A stretch of DNA of 60,738 nucleotides from Comamonadaceae bacterium (GCA_013297925.1 JAAFJC010000013.1:1-60738); one strand, 5' to 3'. Counted from the stretch's first letter, positions 7,696-16,009 are shown. Notes: generated by a model not told the origin, from the sequence alone. Translations and numbers: made by a program.

Positions 7696-7870
7696 GATTG
7701 ATGATCCTTATAGAGTTAATTAACCTGTCTTTGGATGATCGCCTTGCGGCTTTCACACGCTGACAGAGGGGATGCTACTGTAAAAATAGCAATTTCTCCA
7801 GTGAAAAATGCATTTTTACGTGAGGAAAAACGCGAATTTCCCTCTGGGAGCGCTAAAAAATCCGGCTAGC

Positions 7871-8821
7871 TCACTTTTTCGGAGCATCTTGCGAGGGGCT
7901 TTTCAGCCTCGCAGCGAAGAACATCAACACCCCAAACAGGATCACGCCGCAGGCTAACCACTCGCTTTTCTGCACCACTTCACCACCCAGCCAGGCTCCT
8001 AAAAGCAGCGCGATCACCGGGTTGACGAATGCATAACTGGTGGCCAAAGCGGGCGACACGTTCGCCAATAAAAACAGATACGCGCTAAAGGCAACAAGCG
8101 AGCCAAACACCACGAGATAGCCCCATGCGAGAAGCGCGCGCGTATCGAGCGGCCAAGAAATTTTTTCACCTACTGCAAGAGAAATCGCAAGTAACACCGC
8201 GCCGCCACACAACATTTCACTGGCAAAGCCCATGGGCCCAGGCGCGAGCGGGAGCTTCGTCGTTTGCAACACGGAGCCAACCGACCAAGACAAAGTCGCA
8301 CCAAACATCGCTAGCAAACCGACGGTAGAGACGCTGAAACTCTTGCCCTGCACCAGAAAAATCACGCCACCAAACCCGATCAACATGCCCACGATTTCCA
8401 GCTTGGAAGGCCGCTTGCCAAACGGCAAACCGATCAACGCCACCATCATGGGCACGATGGCAATGAAGGTGGCAATCAGCCCCGAGCCAATGGTTTGGGA
8501 AGCTACGCCAACCAAGCCCATGCCGCCGCCGAGCATCAAAGTGCCAATGACGAGGGCGTTGCGCCAATACCACGGTTCAGCATCAGATGCATTGCTCTCT
8601 TTTTGGAAGTTCGGCGCTTTTTCTCCTCTGAGTTTGAGAAAAGCCATGAGCAAAACGCCCGCCACGATGAAGCGCGAGCCCATCTGGAAAAACGGTGGCA
8701 AGCTCACAAGCGCAAAGCGAATCGCCAAATACGTCGAGCCCCAAACGAGATATACAGCTGCGAGCGCGGCGGCGATCAAGGTGGCAGAAGGTTTGCTGAG
8801 CGTTGCAATGGCGGTGGTCAT
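7871..8821 (-). CDS. EamA/DMT-family transporter (YedA-like)
   Basis: This is a 316-residue membrane protein with two EamA repeats. It begins MTTAIATLSKPSATLIAAAL, then VYLVWGSTYLAIRFAL, a motif typical of the YedA/RhaT branch. The second repeat ends with PVIALLLGAWLGGEVV and a final helix with FFAARLKSP. An upstream ATG at 8854 would add 11 charged residues and is less likely. It is divergent from an Lrp/AsnC regulator gene 86 bp away, which suggests an amino-acid exporter under that regulator. That link is inferred from position only. Confidence 0.87.
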   Translation of the reverse strand: MTTAIATLSKPSATLIAAALAAVYLVWGSTYLAIRFALVSLPPFFQMGSRFIVAGVLLMAFLKLRGEKAPNFQKESNASDAEPWYWRNALVIGTLMLGGGMGLVGVASQTIGSGLIATFIAIVPMMVALIGLPFGKRPSKLEIVGMLIGFGGVIFLVQGKSFSVSTVGLLAMFGATLSWSVGSVLQTTKLPLAPGPMGFASEMLCGGAVLLAISLAVGEKISWPLDTRALLAWGYLVVFGSLVAFSAYLFLLANVSPALATSYAFVNPVIALLLGAWLGGEVVQKSEWLACGVILFGVLMFFAARLKSPSQDAPKK

Positions 8822-8836
8822 CCAATGATTGTCGCA

Positions 8837-8849
8837 ATGCGCAGCGCAT
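8837..8849. promoter_or_regulatory. palindrome in the EamA/Lrp divergent promoter region
   Basis: ATGCGC and GCGCAT flank a single A, a perfect 13-bp dyad in the 86-bp gap between the divergent transporter and Lrp-type genes. It lies 15 bp from the transporter start. It is a reasonable operator candidate for the Lrp-family protein, but it does not resemble the E. coli Lrp consensus. Confidence 0.35.
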
Positions 8850-8907
8850 CGCACTATGCAAGATTGAAGTTAAAATGAATTTATCACCTTGAAATCAAAG
8901 GCATTCC

Positions 8908-9456
8908 ATGCTCAACACAGAGAATTCAGAAATTGACAGCTACGACACGCGCATTCTCGCCGAGCTGCAGCGCGATGCCCGCATCTCCATGAGCGAGCTC
9001 GGCCGGCGAGTGCATCTCTCACAGCCCGCCGTGGCCGAGCGCGTGAAAAAGCTTGAGCTCTCTGGCGTGATCACGGGTTATCACGCCGCAGTCAACCCCG
9101 CTCGCTTGGGCTACGGCATTCGCGCTTTGGTTCGCGTGGGCAGGGCGGACTATGCAACAGTGCTAAAGCGCGTGGAGCAATCCCCCGAGGTGATCAATGC
9201 ATTTAACGTGACGGGTGAAGACAGCTGGACGCTAGAGATCGCAGTGCAAGATGTTTCGCATTTGGATGAGGTGGTGACGAAGTTTTGTTTGCTCACCGAA
9301 ACTTCAACGAGCATCATCTTGAATGCTCCGAGAGAAAATCACGCGTTGCAGCCCGTGCACCTCGTGCGTAGCGCGCAAGGTAATCTCGCCAAGAGTTTGA
9401 GCAAGAATAAGCCACTCGCACGCTTAAAATCTAGTAAGTTTGCTACTAAAAAGTGA
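8908..9456 (+). CDS. Lrp/AsnC-family transcriptional regulator
   Basis: This 182-residue protein has the usual two parts. The N-terminal helix-turn-helix spans DSYDTRILAELQRDARISMSE to VHLSQPAVAERVKKLELSGVI (about residues 10-55). The C-terminal RAM/ligand domain is at about 70-150 (GIRALVRVGRADYATVLKRV and VTGEDSWTLEIAVQDVSHLDEVV). These regulators respond to amino acids and form octamers. The 30-residue C-terminal tail is basic. The gene is divergent from a DMT transporter and is followed 9 bp later by rraA, so it may regulate amino-acid export and may share a transcript with rraA. Confidence 0.92.
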   Translation: MLNTENSEIDSYDTRILAELQRDARISMSELGRRVHLSQPAVAERVKKLELSGVITGYHAAVNPARLGYGIRALVRVGRADYATVLKRVEQSPEVINAFNVTGEDSWTLEIAVQDVSHLDEVVTKFCLLTETSTSIILNAPRENHALQPVHLVRSAQGNLAKSLSKNKPLARLKSSKFATKK

Positions 9457-9465
9457 GTAATCACC

Positions 9466-9969
9466 ATGACGATTCCCGTATGTGATTTATGTGATGCCCA
9501 TGAAGCCGAGTTCATTAGCGGCAATGCCAAGCAACTGCGCCTGCTGCCCGACGTGTACAAAAGCTACGGCGGCAAGATGAGCTTTCATGGCCAAGCCCAC
9601 ACCCTGCGCTGCCCGGAAGACAACTCCCGCGTGCGCGAAGCCGTCGCCCAGCCCGGCGCAGGCAAAGTGCTCGTCGTCGATGGCGGTGGCATGACGCGCC
9701 GAGCCCTCGTCGGCGGCAATCTGGCCGTCACCGCCGCCAAAAACGGCTGGGCAGGCATCTTGGTGCATGGCGCCGTGCGCGATATTGCCGAGCTACGCGC
9801 CGCATCGCTCGGTATCAAAGCCTTGGCGCTTTGCCCGCTGCGCACAGACAAACGCGGCTTGGGCGATGCAGGCATCCCCATCATGATCTCCGGCCACCTC
9901 GTGCAGCCGGGGGATTGGGTTCATGCGGATGAGGATGGGGTGTTGATTTCTTCTGTTGCTTTGCATTGA
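9466..9969 (+). CDS. rraA: RraA-family protein (ribonuclease E activity regulator or HMG/oxaloacetate aldolase)
   Basis: This is a 167-residue protein of usual length for the family. Typical segments are TIPVCDLCDAHEAEF, FHGQAHTLRCPEDNSRVREA, VVDGGGMTRRALVGGNLA, KNGWAGILVHGAVRDIAELR and PGDWVHADEDGVLISS. The family includes inhibitors of RNase E and metal-dependent 4-hydroxy-4-methyl-2-oxoglutarate/oxaloacetate aldolases. The Arg-Asp pair in AVRD and the Gly-rich turn are shared by both, so the sequence does not decide between the roles. It lies 9 bp after the Lrp-type gene with CACC before the ATG and no strong ribosome-binding site. Confidence 0.85.
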   Translation: MTIPVCDLCDAHEAEFISGNAKQLRLLPDVYKSYGGKMSFHGQAHTLRCPEDNSRVREAVAQPGAGKVLVVDGGGMTRRALVGGNLAVTAAKNGWAGILVHGAVRDIAELRAASLGIKALALCPLRTDKRGLGDAGIPIMISGHLVQPGDWVHADEDGVLISSVALH

Positions 9970-9997
9970 CAAATAGCCCAGCAATTTAGGAGTAATC

Positions 9998-10954
9998 ATG
10001 CCCGCTTGGTTGGACTATCAAAAACTTGCAGCATCAGTGTACTCAGCACTAGAGAAAAACGCTGTCGTAACTCACGATGACAAAATTCTGGGAAAAAAGA
10101 GTAACGCTATTCGCCAAATTGATGTTTCGGTCAAGCTTAGCTTGGCGGGCCATGATTTATTAATCATCGTTCAGGCAAAAGATATGAAGCGTCCAGCTGA
10201 CCTGAACGTGGTTGGCGAGTTTCTGTCTGTGGTTGAGGACGTTCAAGCAAGCAAAGGTGTTTTGATTTGTAGTGCTGGCTTCACGGAGAAGGCTATTGAG
10301 TATGCAGCACATTGTGGAATCGACCTATGTTCAGTTCATGATGCCTCAAATCCAAAATGGGCACTCAATCTTTGCTTGCCTGTGCTCTGGATCGAGTATT
10401 CCATAGGCCTCAGTTATGAGTTTGTATTCGTGCCTGATAAACCTATGCCTGCTGAACTTTCTATCGATATGGACCCGAGAGCTTGGCCAATATCATTTGA
10501 TGGTGGTAAATCCTATGAACCGTTTGGTCCATTCATTCAAGCTAAGCTGAGCAGCATGGAGCTTTCATATGAAGTTGGTAAGACACACGAAGTCAATTTC
10601 CCGCTACATGCATCACGAGTGTTGTTGGGCGGAACAGCGTCATGTCCAGCAGAAAGCGTTAGGGTTTTGTATTCCGTAACAAAAATGGGTTGGAGCGGAA
10701 AAGTTCGACTTTCTAACGTCTTAGGTTTACTCAATCGAAGCTCTGCGACTCTTAAAGCGGTTGCACGTTTCACAGAAAAGGACATACCCTTAGCTAGAGA
10801 TCCTCTATGGGAAAAAGTATCTGACGTGCATGAATTTCGCGAGACTCATCCGAATCTGTTGACGATTGAATGCAGCTTGCCTTTATTTTCAGATCTCACC
10901 AATCTTGATATTGCAATGACTGAGTTTGAAGGCACTGCGCAGCTAAAGGAGTGA
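9998..10954 (+). CDS. Mrr-like PD-(D/E)XK restriction endonuclease
   Basis: The 318-residue protein has an N-terminal nuclease core with Asp42 in IRQIDVSVKLSL and a Gln-x-Lys catalytic pair at 59-61 (LIIVQAKD), followed by VVEDVQASKGVLICSAGFT. This is the D...QxK variant found in Mrr-type enzymes. Residues from about 130 to 318 form a second domain that I do not recognise. A ribosome-binding site (TTTAGGAG) precedes the ATG. The gene is visibly richer in A+T than its neighbours and has no methyltransferase or specificity gene next to it, which fits a solitary, horizontally acquired modification-dependent or repair-type nuclease. The target is unknown. Confidence 0.8.
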   Translation: MPAWLDYQKLAASVYSALEKNAVVTHDDKILGKKSNAIRQIDVSVKLSLAGHDLLIIVQAKDMKRPADLNVVGEFLSVVEDVQASKGVLICSAGFTEKAIEYAAHCGIDLCSVHDASNPKWALNLCLPVLWIEYSIGLSYEFVFVPDKPMPAELSIDMDPRAWPISFDGGKSYEPFGPFIQAKLSSMELSYEVGKTHEVNFPLHASRVLLGGTASCPAESVRVLYSVTKMGWSGKVRLSNVLGLLNRSSATLKAVARFTEKDIPLARDPLWEKVSDVHEFRETHPNLLTIECSLPLFSDLTNLDIAMTEFEGTAQLKE

Positions 10955-10987
10955 GCGAGTTCGCAATTTTTAGCTTGCTTCAATTTA

Positions 10988-11004
10988 CATCACGCTCCGT
11001 GATG
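10988..11004. other. short hairpin downstream of the Mrr-like gene
   Basis: CATCACG and CGTGATG are separated by 3 nt, a perfect 7-bp stem. There is no T-run, so it is at best a weak terminator or an RNA end-stabilising stem. The rest of the 222-bp gap to 11176 shows nothing I can name. Confidence 0.35.
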
Positions 11005-11176
11005 GGTCTGAAAAAGACGAGGCCTTTCTCGGTCGAGCGCGGCCAACCAACTCCAGAACGCTACAAAAGACAAGCAGCTTAGAGCTTGCGGGTAAGAGCG
11101 CCTAACAAGAAAGGCATAGGGTTTTTCGGGCACGTCGCGGAGCAGGCGAGCGGGTTGCGTGAAAGCGAAGCGGTCT

Positions 11177-11569
11177 TCAATCCGCCAGCAACACTACCAA
11201 CACATGCCTGCCTTCGCCAGCCAAGATGTTGTAAGTGCGGCAAGCAGCCAAAGTGTCCATCGTCTCCAATCCAATCCGCGCTTCCATCAGCGCGCGCTGA
11301 TGCGCAGGTGAGGCGAAGCGGAGTTTGCTGCCACTGCCGAAAACGACTAATTCGGGTTTGAATTGCGCTAGTTGTTCGAAGTGTTCGGCGGTGAGTTGAT
11401 CGAAAGAAATGCCGAGCCAATCGAGGCGTTCGCCTTGGGAGCCGAGCACGATGGAATGCGTGACTTTCTCCTGCTGGGGCTGCCCGTTCACGAAAAATCC
11501 GACGCTGACCCAGCCGGGGCCGTAGCCAGTGATGACTTGGGTGTCTGCTTTATCGGGTTGAAGTTTCAT
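11177..11569 (-). CDS. Mth938-like domain protein
   Basis: This is a 130-residue protein starting MKLQPDKADTQVITGYGPG. The Mth938-like fold is recognised from YGPGWVSVGF, SIVLGSQGERLDWL, ELVVFGSGSKLRFASP and IGLETMDTLAACRTYNILAGEGR. The family includes mitochondrial complex I assembly factor NDUFAF3, but the bacterial role is not established. An ATG 24 bp upstream is in frame; the shorter form is chosen because MKLQPD is the usual beginning. It is divergent from alaA, with about 90 bp between the starts. Confidence 0.82.
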   Translation of the reverse strand: MKLQPDKADTQVITGYGPGWVSVGFFVNGQPQQEKVTHSIVLGSQGERLDWLGISFDQLTAEHFEQLAQFKPELVVFGSGSKLRFASPAHQRALMEARIGLETMDTLAACRTYNILAGEGRHVLVVLLAD

Positions 11570-11660
11570 GAATCTAGGTGCTGCGCTGCACAAAAAAGTG
11601 GCGGGATTGTGGTCAAATTATAGGTTTCGCCATTCGACAACATCCCTAGGAGGGACTTGC

Positions 11661-12944
11661 ATGAAAACTATCAACAAATCTGCCAAGCTGGCCAATGTGC
11701 TTTACGACGTGCGTGGACCGATTGTGGACGCGGCCAAGCGCATGGAAGACGAGGGCCAGAAGATCATCAAGCTCAATATTGGCAACCTCGCGCCCTTCGG
11801 CTTTGATGCGCCCGAAGAGATTCAGCAAGACATGATCCGCAACCTGCCCAATTCGGCGGGCTACTCGGATAGCAAGGGCATCTTCGCCGCGCGCAAAGCC
11901 GTGATGCATTATTCGCAGCAGCAAGGCATTGCGAGCGTGACGCTGGATGATATTTATCTGGGCAACGGCGCCAGCGAGCTGATCGTGATGGCGGCGAACG
12001 CGCTGCTAGACAACGGCGACGAACTGCTCGTGCCTTCGCCCGATTACCCGCTGTGGACGGCAGCCACATCGCTCTCCGGCGGCAGCCCCGTGCATTACCA
12101 GTGCGATGAAGACAATGGCTGGATGCCCAACTTGGCTGACATCCGCGCCAAGATCACTCCGCGCACCAAGGGCATTGTGGTGATCAATCCCAACAATCCC
12201 ACCGGCGCTTTGTACAGCGACGAACTCTTGAAAGGCATCATCGAGATCGCTCGTGAGCATGAGCTCGTGTTGCTCGCCGATGAGGTGTACGACAAAGTGT
12301 TGTACGAGACGGCGAAGCACACGGCCATAGCAAGCCTGTCAACCGACGTGCTCACGCTAACCTTCAATTCGCTCTCCAAAGCCTATCGCTCCTGCGGCTA
12401 CCGTGCGGGCTGGATGATTCTCTCTGGCCCCAAACACATCGCAGGTGATTTCATCGAAGGCCTCAATATGCTGGCCAATCTGAAGCTCGGCTCCAACGTG
12501 CCCGGCCAATACGCGATTCAAACCGCGCTCGGCGGCTACCAAAGCATTCACGATCTCACGAAAGAGGGCGGCCGCCTGCGCCGCCAGCGCGATTTGGCCT
12601 ATGAGCTGATCACCGCCATCCCCGGCGTGAGCTGCGTCAAGCCCGAGGCGGCGCTGTATATGTTTCCCAAGCTCGATCCGAAGATTTACCCGATTGAAGA
12701 CGATCGCCAGTTCTTCCTCGAAGTGCTCAAAGAGACTCGCGTGATGCTCGTGCAAGGCACAGGCTTTAACTGGAATGCCCCCGATCATTTCCGTATCGTC
12801 TTCTTGCCGCATGAAGACGATTTGCGCGAAGCTATTGGCCGCTTGGCAAGATTCTTCGAGAGCTATCGCAAGAAGCATGGCACGGATGGCTTGGCTAGTT
12901 CTGCCAAAGCATCCACTATCAAATTGGTAGCTGCCCGCGCATGA
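11661..12944 (+). CDS. alaA: alanine aminotransferase (AlaA-type, PLP class I/II)
   Basis: This is a 427-residue fold-type I aminotransferase that probably converts pyruvate and glutamate to alanine and 2-oxoglutarate. The start at 11661 is set by an AGGAGGG site at 11648-11654; 31 upstream codons in frame lack such a site. Motifs are NIGNLAPFGFDAP near the N-terminus, NGASELIVMAANALL, VINPNNPTGA, LADEVYDK and the PLP lysine Lys240 in SLSKAYRSCGYRAGW. The last residues (STIKLVAARA) and the stop codon are made by a dispersed repeat. The gene stands directly before hom, an order I know from other Burkholderiales. Confidence 0.9.
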   Translation: MKTINKSAKLANVLYDVRGPIVDAAKRMEDEGQKIIKLNIGNLAPFGFDAPEEIQQDMIRNLPNSAGYSDSKGIFAARKAVMHYSQQQGIASVTLDDIYLGNGASELIVMAANALLDNGDELLVPSPDYPLWTAATSLSGGSPVHYQCDEDNGWMPNLADIRAKITPRTKGIVVINPNNPTGALYSDELLKGIIEIAREHELVLLADEVYDKVLYETAKHTAIASLSTDVLTLTFNSLSKAYRSCGYRAGWMILSGPKHIAGDFIEGLNMLANLKLGSNVPGQYAIQTALGGYQSIHDLTKEGGRLRRQRDLAYELITAIPGVSCVKPEAALYMFPKLDPKIYPIEDDRQFFLEVLKETRVMLVQGTGFNWNAPDHFRIVFLPHEDDLREAIGRLARFFESYRKKHGTDGLASSAKASTIKLVAARA

Positions 12945-12970
12945 TTTATGCCGGCGATCGGCACTTTTCT
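12913..12970 (+). repeat. dispersed short repeat, copy 2 (3' end of alaA)
   Basis: Plus-strand orientation: ACTATCAAATTGGTAGCTGC, then CCGCGCATGATTTATGCCGG. It encodes the last ten residues and stop of alaA and runs into the hom leader, ending 12 bp before the hom start. Its reading frame matches that of the copies in moeA and at 54572. Confidence 0.78.
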
Positions 12971-12982
12971 CTATAAATTGAC

Positions 12983-14305
12983 ATGAAAAACATTCAAGTA
13001 GGTCTTCTCGGTATCGGTACGGTGGGCAGCGGCGTGTTTGCCGTCTTGCAGCGCAATTTTGATGAAATTCAGCGCAGGGCAGGGCGCGGGATTGAGATTG
13101 CGATGGTGGCGGATTTGGATACCGCGCGCGCCAAGAGCATCGTGGGCGACAAGGTTTCAGTGGTGAACGACGCGCGCGCCGTGATCGCGAATCCTGAGAT
13201 TGATATCGTGATTGAGCTGATCGGCGGCTATGGCATCGCTAAGGCGCTGGTGTTGGAAGCGATTGCCGCTGGCAAGCACGTCGTCACGGCCAATAAGGCC
13301 TTGCTCGCCGTGCATGGCAGCGAGATTTTTCAAGCGGCGCAGGCCAAGGGCGTGATGGTGATGTTTGAAGCTTCGGTGGCGGGCGGCATTCCCATCATCA
13401 AAGCGCTGCGCGAAGGGCTCACGGCCAACCGCATCCAGTGGATCGCCGGCATCATCAACGGCACTACGAATTTCATCTTGAGCGAGATGCGCGACAAGGG
13501 GCTTGATTTCAGCGTCGTGCTCAAAGAAGCACAGCGCTTGGGCTATGCCGAGGCAGACCCGACCTTCGATATCGAAGGCGTTGACGCAGCGCACAAAGCC
13601 ACCATCATGGCCTCGATTGGCTTCGGCATCCCCGTGCAGTTTGACAAAGCGCACGTAGAAGGCATCACCGCGCTCACCGCCACCGATATCAAATACGCCG
13701 AGCAATTGGGCTATCGCATCAAACTCTTGGGCATTACGAAAAGACGTGAATCGGGCATCGAGCTACGAGTCCACCCCACGCTCATCCCTACCAAGCGCCT
13801 GATCGCCAACGTCGAAGGCGCGATGAATGCCGTCGTCGTCAACGGCGATGCGGTCGGCACCACGCTGTATTACGGCAAAGGCGCAGGCGCCGAGCCCACG
13901 GCCAGCGCCGTGATCGCTGATTTGGTGGACATCACCCGCCTCGCCAACGCCACATCGGTGCAACGCGTTCCCGCGCTCGCCTTCCAACCCGGCAGCATGA
14001 GCGCCATGCCCATCCTGCCTATGAGCGACGTGATCACCAGCTACTACCTGCGCCTCCGAGTGAAAGACGAAGCCGGCGTGCTCGCCCAAGTCACAGGCCT
14101 GATCGCAGGCGCAGGCATCAGCATCGACGCCATGCTCCAGCGCGAAGCTGATGAAGTCAGCGGCGAACAAGGCGGCCAAACCGATCTCATCATCCTCACG
14201 CATGACACCACAGAAGGCACGATGAACGCCGCGCTGGCGAAAATGCAAGCCCTGCCCACCGTGCTCGCGCCGATTGTGCGGATTCGAAAGGAAGAGTTGG
14301 CTTGA
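12983..14305 (+). CDS. hom: homoserine dehydrogenase
   Basis: This enzyme reduces aspartate semialdehyde to homoserine with NAD(P)H, the branch point to threonine and methionine. The 440-residue protein has an N-terminal Rossmann fold (VGLLGIGTVGSGVFAVL), the catalytic domain with NKALLAVHG, ASVAGGIPIIKALREGL, GIINGTTNFILSEM and AEADPTFDIEG, and a C-terminal ACT regulatory domain from about 350 (YYLRLRVKDEAGVLAQVTGLI). The ACT domain implies feedback control, probably by threonine. The gene sits 38 bp after alaA; thrC, normally next, is 8 kb away behind an accessory block. Confidence 0.97.
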   Translation: MKNIQVGLLGIGTVGSGVFAVLQRNFDEIQRRAGRGIEIAMVADLDTARAKSIVGDKVSVVNDARAVIANPEIDIVIELIGGYGIAKALVLEAIAAGKHVVTANKALLAVHGSEIFQAAQAKGVMVMFEASVAGGIPIIKALREGLTANRIQWIAGIINGTTNFILSEMRDKGLDFSVVLKEAQRLGYAEADPTFDIEGVDAAHKATIMASIGFGIPVQFDKAHVEGITALTATDIKYAEQLGYRIKLLGITKRRESGIELRVHPTLIPTKRLIANVEGAMNAVVVNGDAVGTTLYYGKGAGAEPTASAVIADLVDITRLANATSVQRVPALAFQPGSMSAMPILPMSDVITSYYLRLRVKDEAGVLAQVTGLIAGAGISIDAMLQREADEVSGEQGGQTDLIILTHDTTEGTMNAALAKMQALPTVLAPIVRIRKEELA

Positions 14306-14345
14306 TACACAAGCTAGTTTGACTCTCAACATAAAAAGACGGCAA

Positions 14346-14834
14346 GTGAATCCAATCGATTGGTCAAAACAACACTGCGGCGTTCACATGGCGCCGATCA
14401 GTGCAGTGAAGGATTTGATGCCGGAAGTGCATTCGTTCATTTTGGAAACTTTTCCAGATGATGCAACTTCTTTCACTTGGGACGTTAAGGTTCACATGCT
14501 GATGCCGAGGCAATACCCATGTATTCCAAATTGGCATGTCGATGCTGTGCCTAGATTGAACGGCATTCAGCGATTTGACTTAGTTCGCCTTGATTTACCT
14601 TTGTACCTGTGGGTAAGCGGGCCTCCATTGACTCAGTTTGAAGACGGTTATCTCGAGGCTCGAGTGTGGCATAAATACGGCCAGAGTGATAAACACAGAG
14701 GCACACCTGCTGCAGAATTTTGCTGGAGAGGATTTATTCGGGCGACTCACCGCGAGATTGAAGCTCCTAAAGAAGCGAACCATATGCGACGTCATAGTCA
14801 AGTTTATTTGGATGCTGAAAACTATACGTGTTGA
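14346..14834 (+). CDS. hypothetical protein, phage-like, possible 2-oxoglutarate/Fe(II) oxygenase fold
   Basis: From a GTG at 14346 the protein is 162 residues. An ATG at 14388 and an earlier in-frame start inside hom (14274) are alternatives; none has a convincing ribosome-binding site. The centre reads VKVHMLMPRQYPCIPNWHVDAVPR. The HxD pair in NWHVD resembles the metal-binding motif of double-stranded beta-helix oxygenases, and I have a weak memory of similar phage proteins. A distal His and Arg that would complete the site are not clearly identified. The sequence is richer in A+T than hom. It lies at the left edge of the accessory block. Confidence 0.5.
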   Translation: MNPIDWSKQHCGVHMAPISAVKDLMPEVHSFILETFPDDATSFTWDVKVHMLMPRQYPCIPNWHVDAVPRLNGIQRFDLVRLDLPLYLWVSGPPLTQFEDGYLEARVWHKYGQSDKHRGTPAAEFCWRGFIRATHREIEAPKEANHMRRHSQVYLDAENYTC

Positions 14835-14868
14835 ATGCTTCTGATGACAGAATAGCCATAAACGTTTA

Positions 14869-14901
14869 AAATCCTTTCAATTATTGATTTTGTAAGGATT
14901 T
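14869..14901. promoter_or_regulatory. nested palindromes before the first toxin-antitoxin module
   Basis: AAATCCTT at 14869-14876 and AAGGATTT at 14894-14901 are perfect inverted arms. Inside lies a second dyad, TCAATTATTGA at 14877-14887. The right arm contains AAGGA, the ribosome-binding site of the antitoxin gene at 14904. A site here would let the AbrB-type antitoxin block both transcription and access of the ribosome, the usual autoregulation of such modules. Confidence 0.55.
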
Positions 14902-14903
14902 AT

Positions 14904-15134
14904 ATGTACAACGCCACCATCACATCCAAAGGCCAAACCACGATTCCTAAAGATGTGCGGGAAGGTTTGAGCTTGCAGCCTCAGGATAAATTGCAGTTCA
15001 CTTTGTTGCCCGACGGTACGGTGATCATGCGGGCGAAGAAGCGCACCTTGACTGAGCTAGTGGGGATCGCTGGCTACAAAGGCCCTAAAATTTCCTTGCG
15101 CAAACTCAAAGGCTCGCGTCTCGCTACTACCTAA
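14904..15134 (+). CDS. AbrB/MazE/SpoVT-fold antitoxin
   Basis: This is a 76-residue protein. The N-terminal swapped-hairpin DNA-binding domain is YNATITSKGQTTIPKDVREGL followed by LQPQDKLQFTLLPDGTVIMRA (residues 2-45). The basic C-terminal tail (GPKISLRKLKGSRLATT) would bind the toxin. A good ribosome-binding site (AAGGA) lies in the palindrome just upstream. The partner PIN toxin starts 14 bp after its stop. Such antitoxins repress their own operon; the palindrome at 14869-14901 is the likely site. Confidence 0.9.
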   Translation: MYNATITSKGQTTIPKDVREGLSLQPQDKLQFTLLPDGTVIMRAKKRTLTELVGIAGYKGPKISLRKLKGSRLATT

Positions 15135-15148
15135 AGGTAGAGCGCATC

Positions 15149-15565
15149 ATGATTGGCCTAGATACCAATGTCCTTGCGCGCATCGTGCTTGCAGACGATG
15201 TGCAGCAGACGAGCCAAGCGCTTTCATTGCTTGAAGCTTGCGATAAGTCAGACGAAGAAATTGCTGTTTCTTTGAGCGTTATTCTGGAATTGGAATGGGT
15301 GCTGCGCAGTGTTGCGAAGCTGAGCAAGGCTGCAGTGATCACCGTATTTCGGCAACTTCTTGAGACGGCGTCGCTGCGCATAGACAACGAAGCAGCCTTG
15401 GAGCATGCACTCTACTTGTACGATGGCGAGGGTGCAAAAGCCGATTTTGCAGAATGCCTTTTTTCAGCGCAATACCAGCGCATGGGTTGCAGAGTTATGG
15501 CGAGCTTTGATGAAAAAGCCCAGAGGATGCCACGGATCTTGCATCCCACCCAAGCTGTTGCCTAA
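15149..15565 (+). CDS. PIN-domain ribonuclease toxin (VapC family)
   Basis: This is a 138-residue PIN nuclease. Acidic residues expected at the metal site are present: Asp5 in MIGLDTNVLARIVL, Glu47/Glu49 in VILELEWVL, Asp99 in KADFAECLF and Asp121 in MASFDEKA. VapC toxins cleave tRNA or rRNA and are held inactive by the co-encoded antitoxin, here the AbrB-type protein 14 bp upstream. The start is the only ATG that keeps the conserved N-terminal strand. Both genes seem intact. Confidence 0.9.
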   Translation: MIGLDTNVLARIVLADDVQQTSQALSLLEACDKSDEEIAVSLSVILELEWVLRSVAKLSKAAVITVFRQLLETASLRIDNEAALEHALYLYDGEGAKADFAECLFSAQYQRMGCRVMASFDEKAQRMPRILHPTQAVA

Positions 15566-15574
15566 AGCGCATTC

Positions 15575-16009
15575 ATGAAATTTCGCCCATTACTCGTTAC
15601 TGTGATGTTGATGCTTTCTTTTGCGCTCACAGCATGTGGCCGCGCTGATCCTCAGACAGCGCTGGAAGCTGCTGTGCAGAAGCTACAAAAGAACCTAGAA
15701 GCAAAGGACACCAGTGCGGTGATGAAGCAACTTGATCCGAGTTTTCAGGCTCAGGCGGAGTTTGACGGCGAATGGGCGCGCAAGACGATGACACTGATGT
15801 TTTTGCGCTATGCCAATGTGAAGGTGATCGCTGTGAGTCAAACGAGCGGTATCAACCCGGCCTCGTCAAAGCCTGGCGTGACGGAGGCGAAGGTGTTGGT
15901 CACAGGGGCGCAGGGTTTGATCCCTGAGCGAGTCGAGCCATTTGATGTGCGCCTGGAGTGGAAGCTCGTGTCTGGCGAGTGGAAGCTGGCCGCGATAAGG
16001 TGGGAGTGA
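15575..16009 (+). CDS. putative lipoprotein, NTF2-like
   Basis: This is a 144-residue protein with a lipoprotein signal: a basic start, hydrophobic core, and lipobox LTAC with the modified Cys at residue 21 (SFALTACGRAD). The mature part has an amphipathic helix (QTALEAAVQKLQKNLEAKDTSAV) followed by alternating strands (VKVIAVSQTSG, TEAKVLVTGAQG, VRLEWKLVSGEWKLAAIRWE), a pattern typical of small NTF2-like domains. It starts 9 bp after the toxin gene, so it may be cotranscribed. Function unknown. Confidence 0.78.
   Translation: MKFRPLLVTVMLMLSFALTACGRADPQTALEAAVQKLQKNLEAKDTSAVMKQLDPSFQAQAEFDGEWARKTMTLMFLRYANVKVIAVSQTSGINPASSKPGVTEAKVLVTGAQGLIPERVEPFDVRLEWKLVSGEWKLAAIRWE

Noticed and set aside
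10955-11176. Possible tRNA or small RNA after the Mrr-like gene
   Set aside because: No cloverleaf, T-loop motif or terminator; only a 7-bp hairpin is visible.
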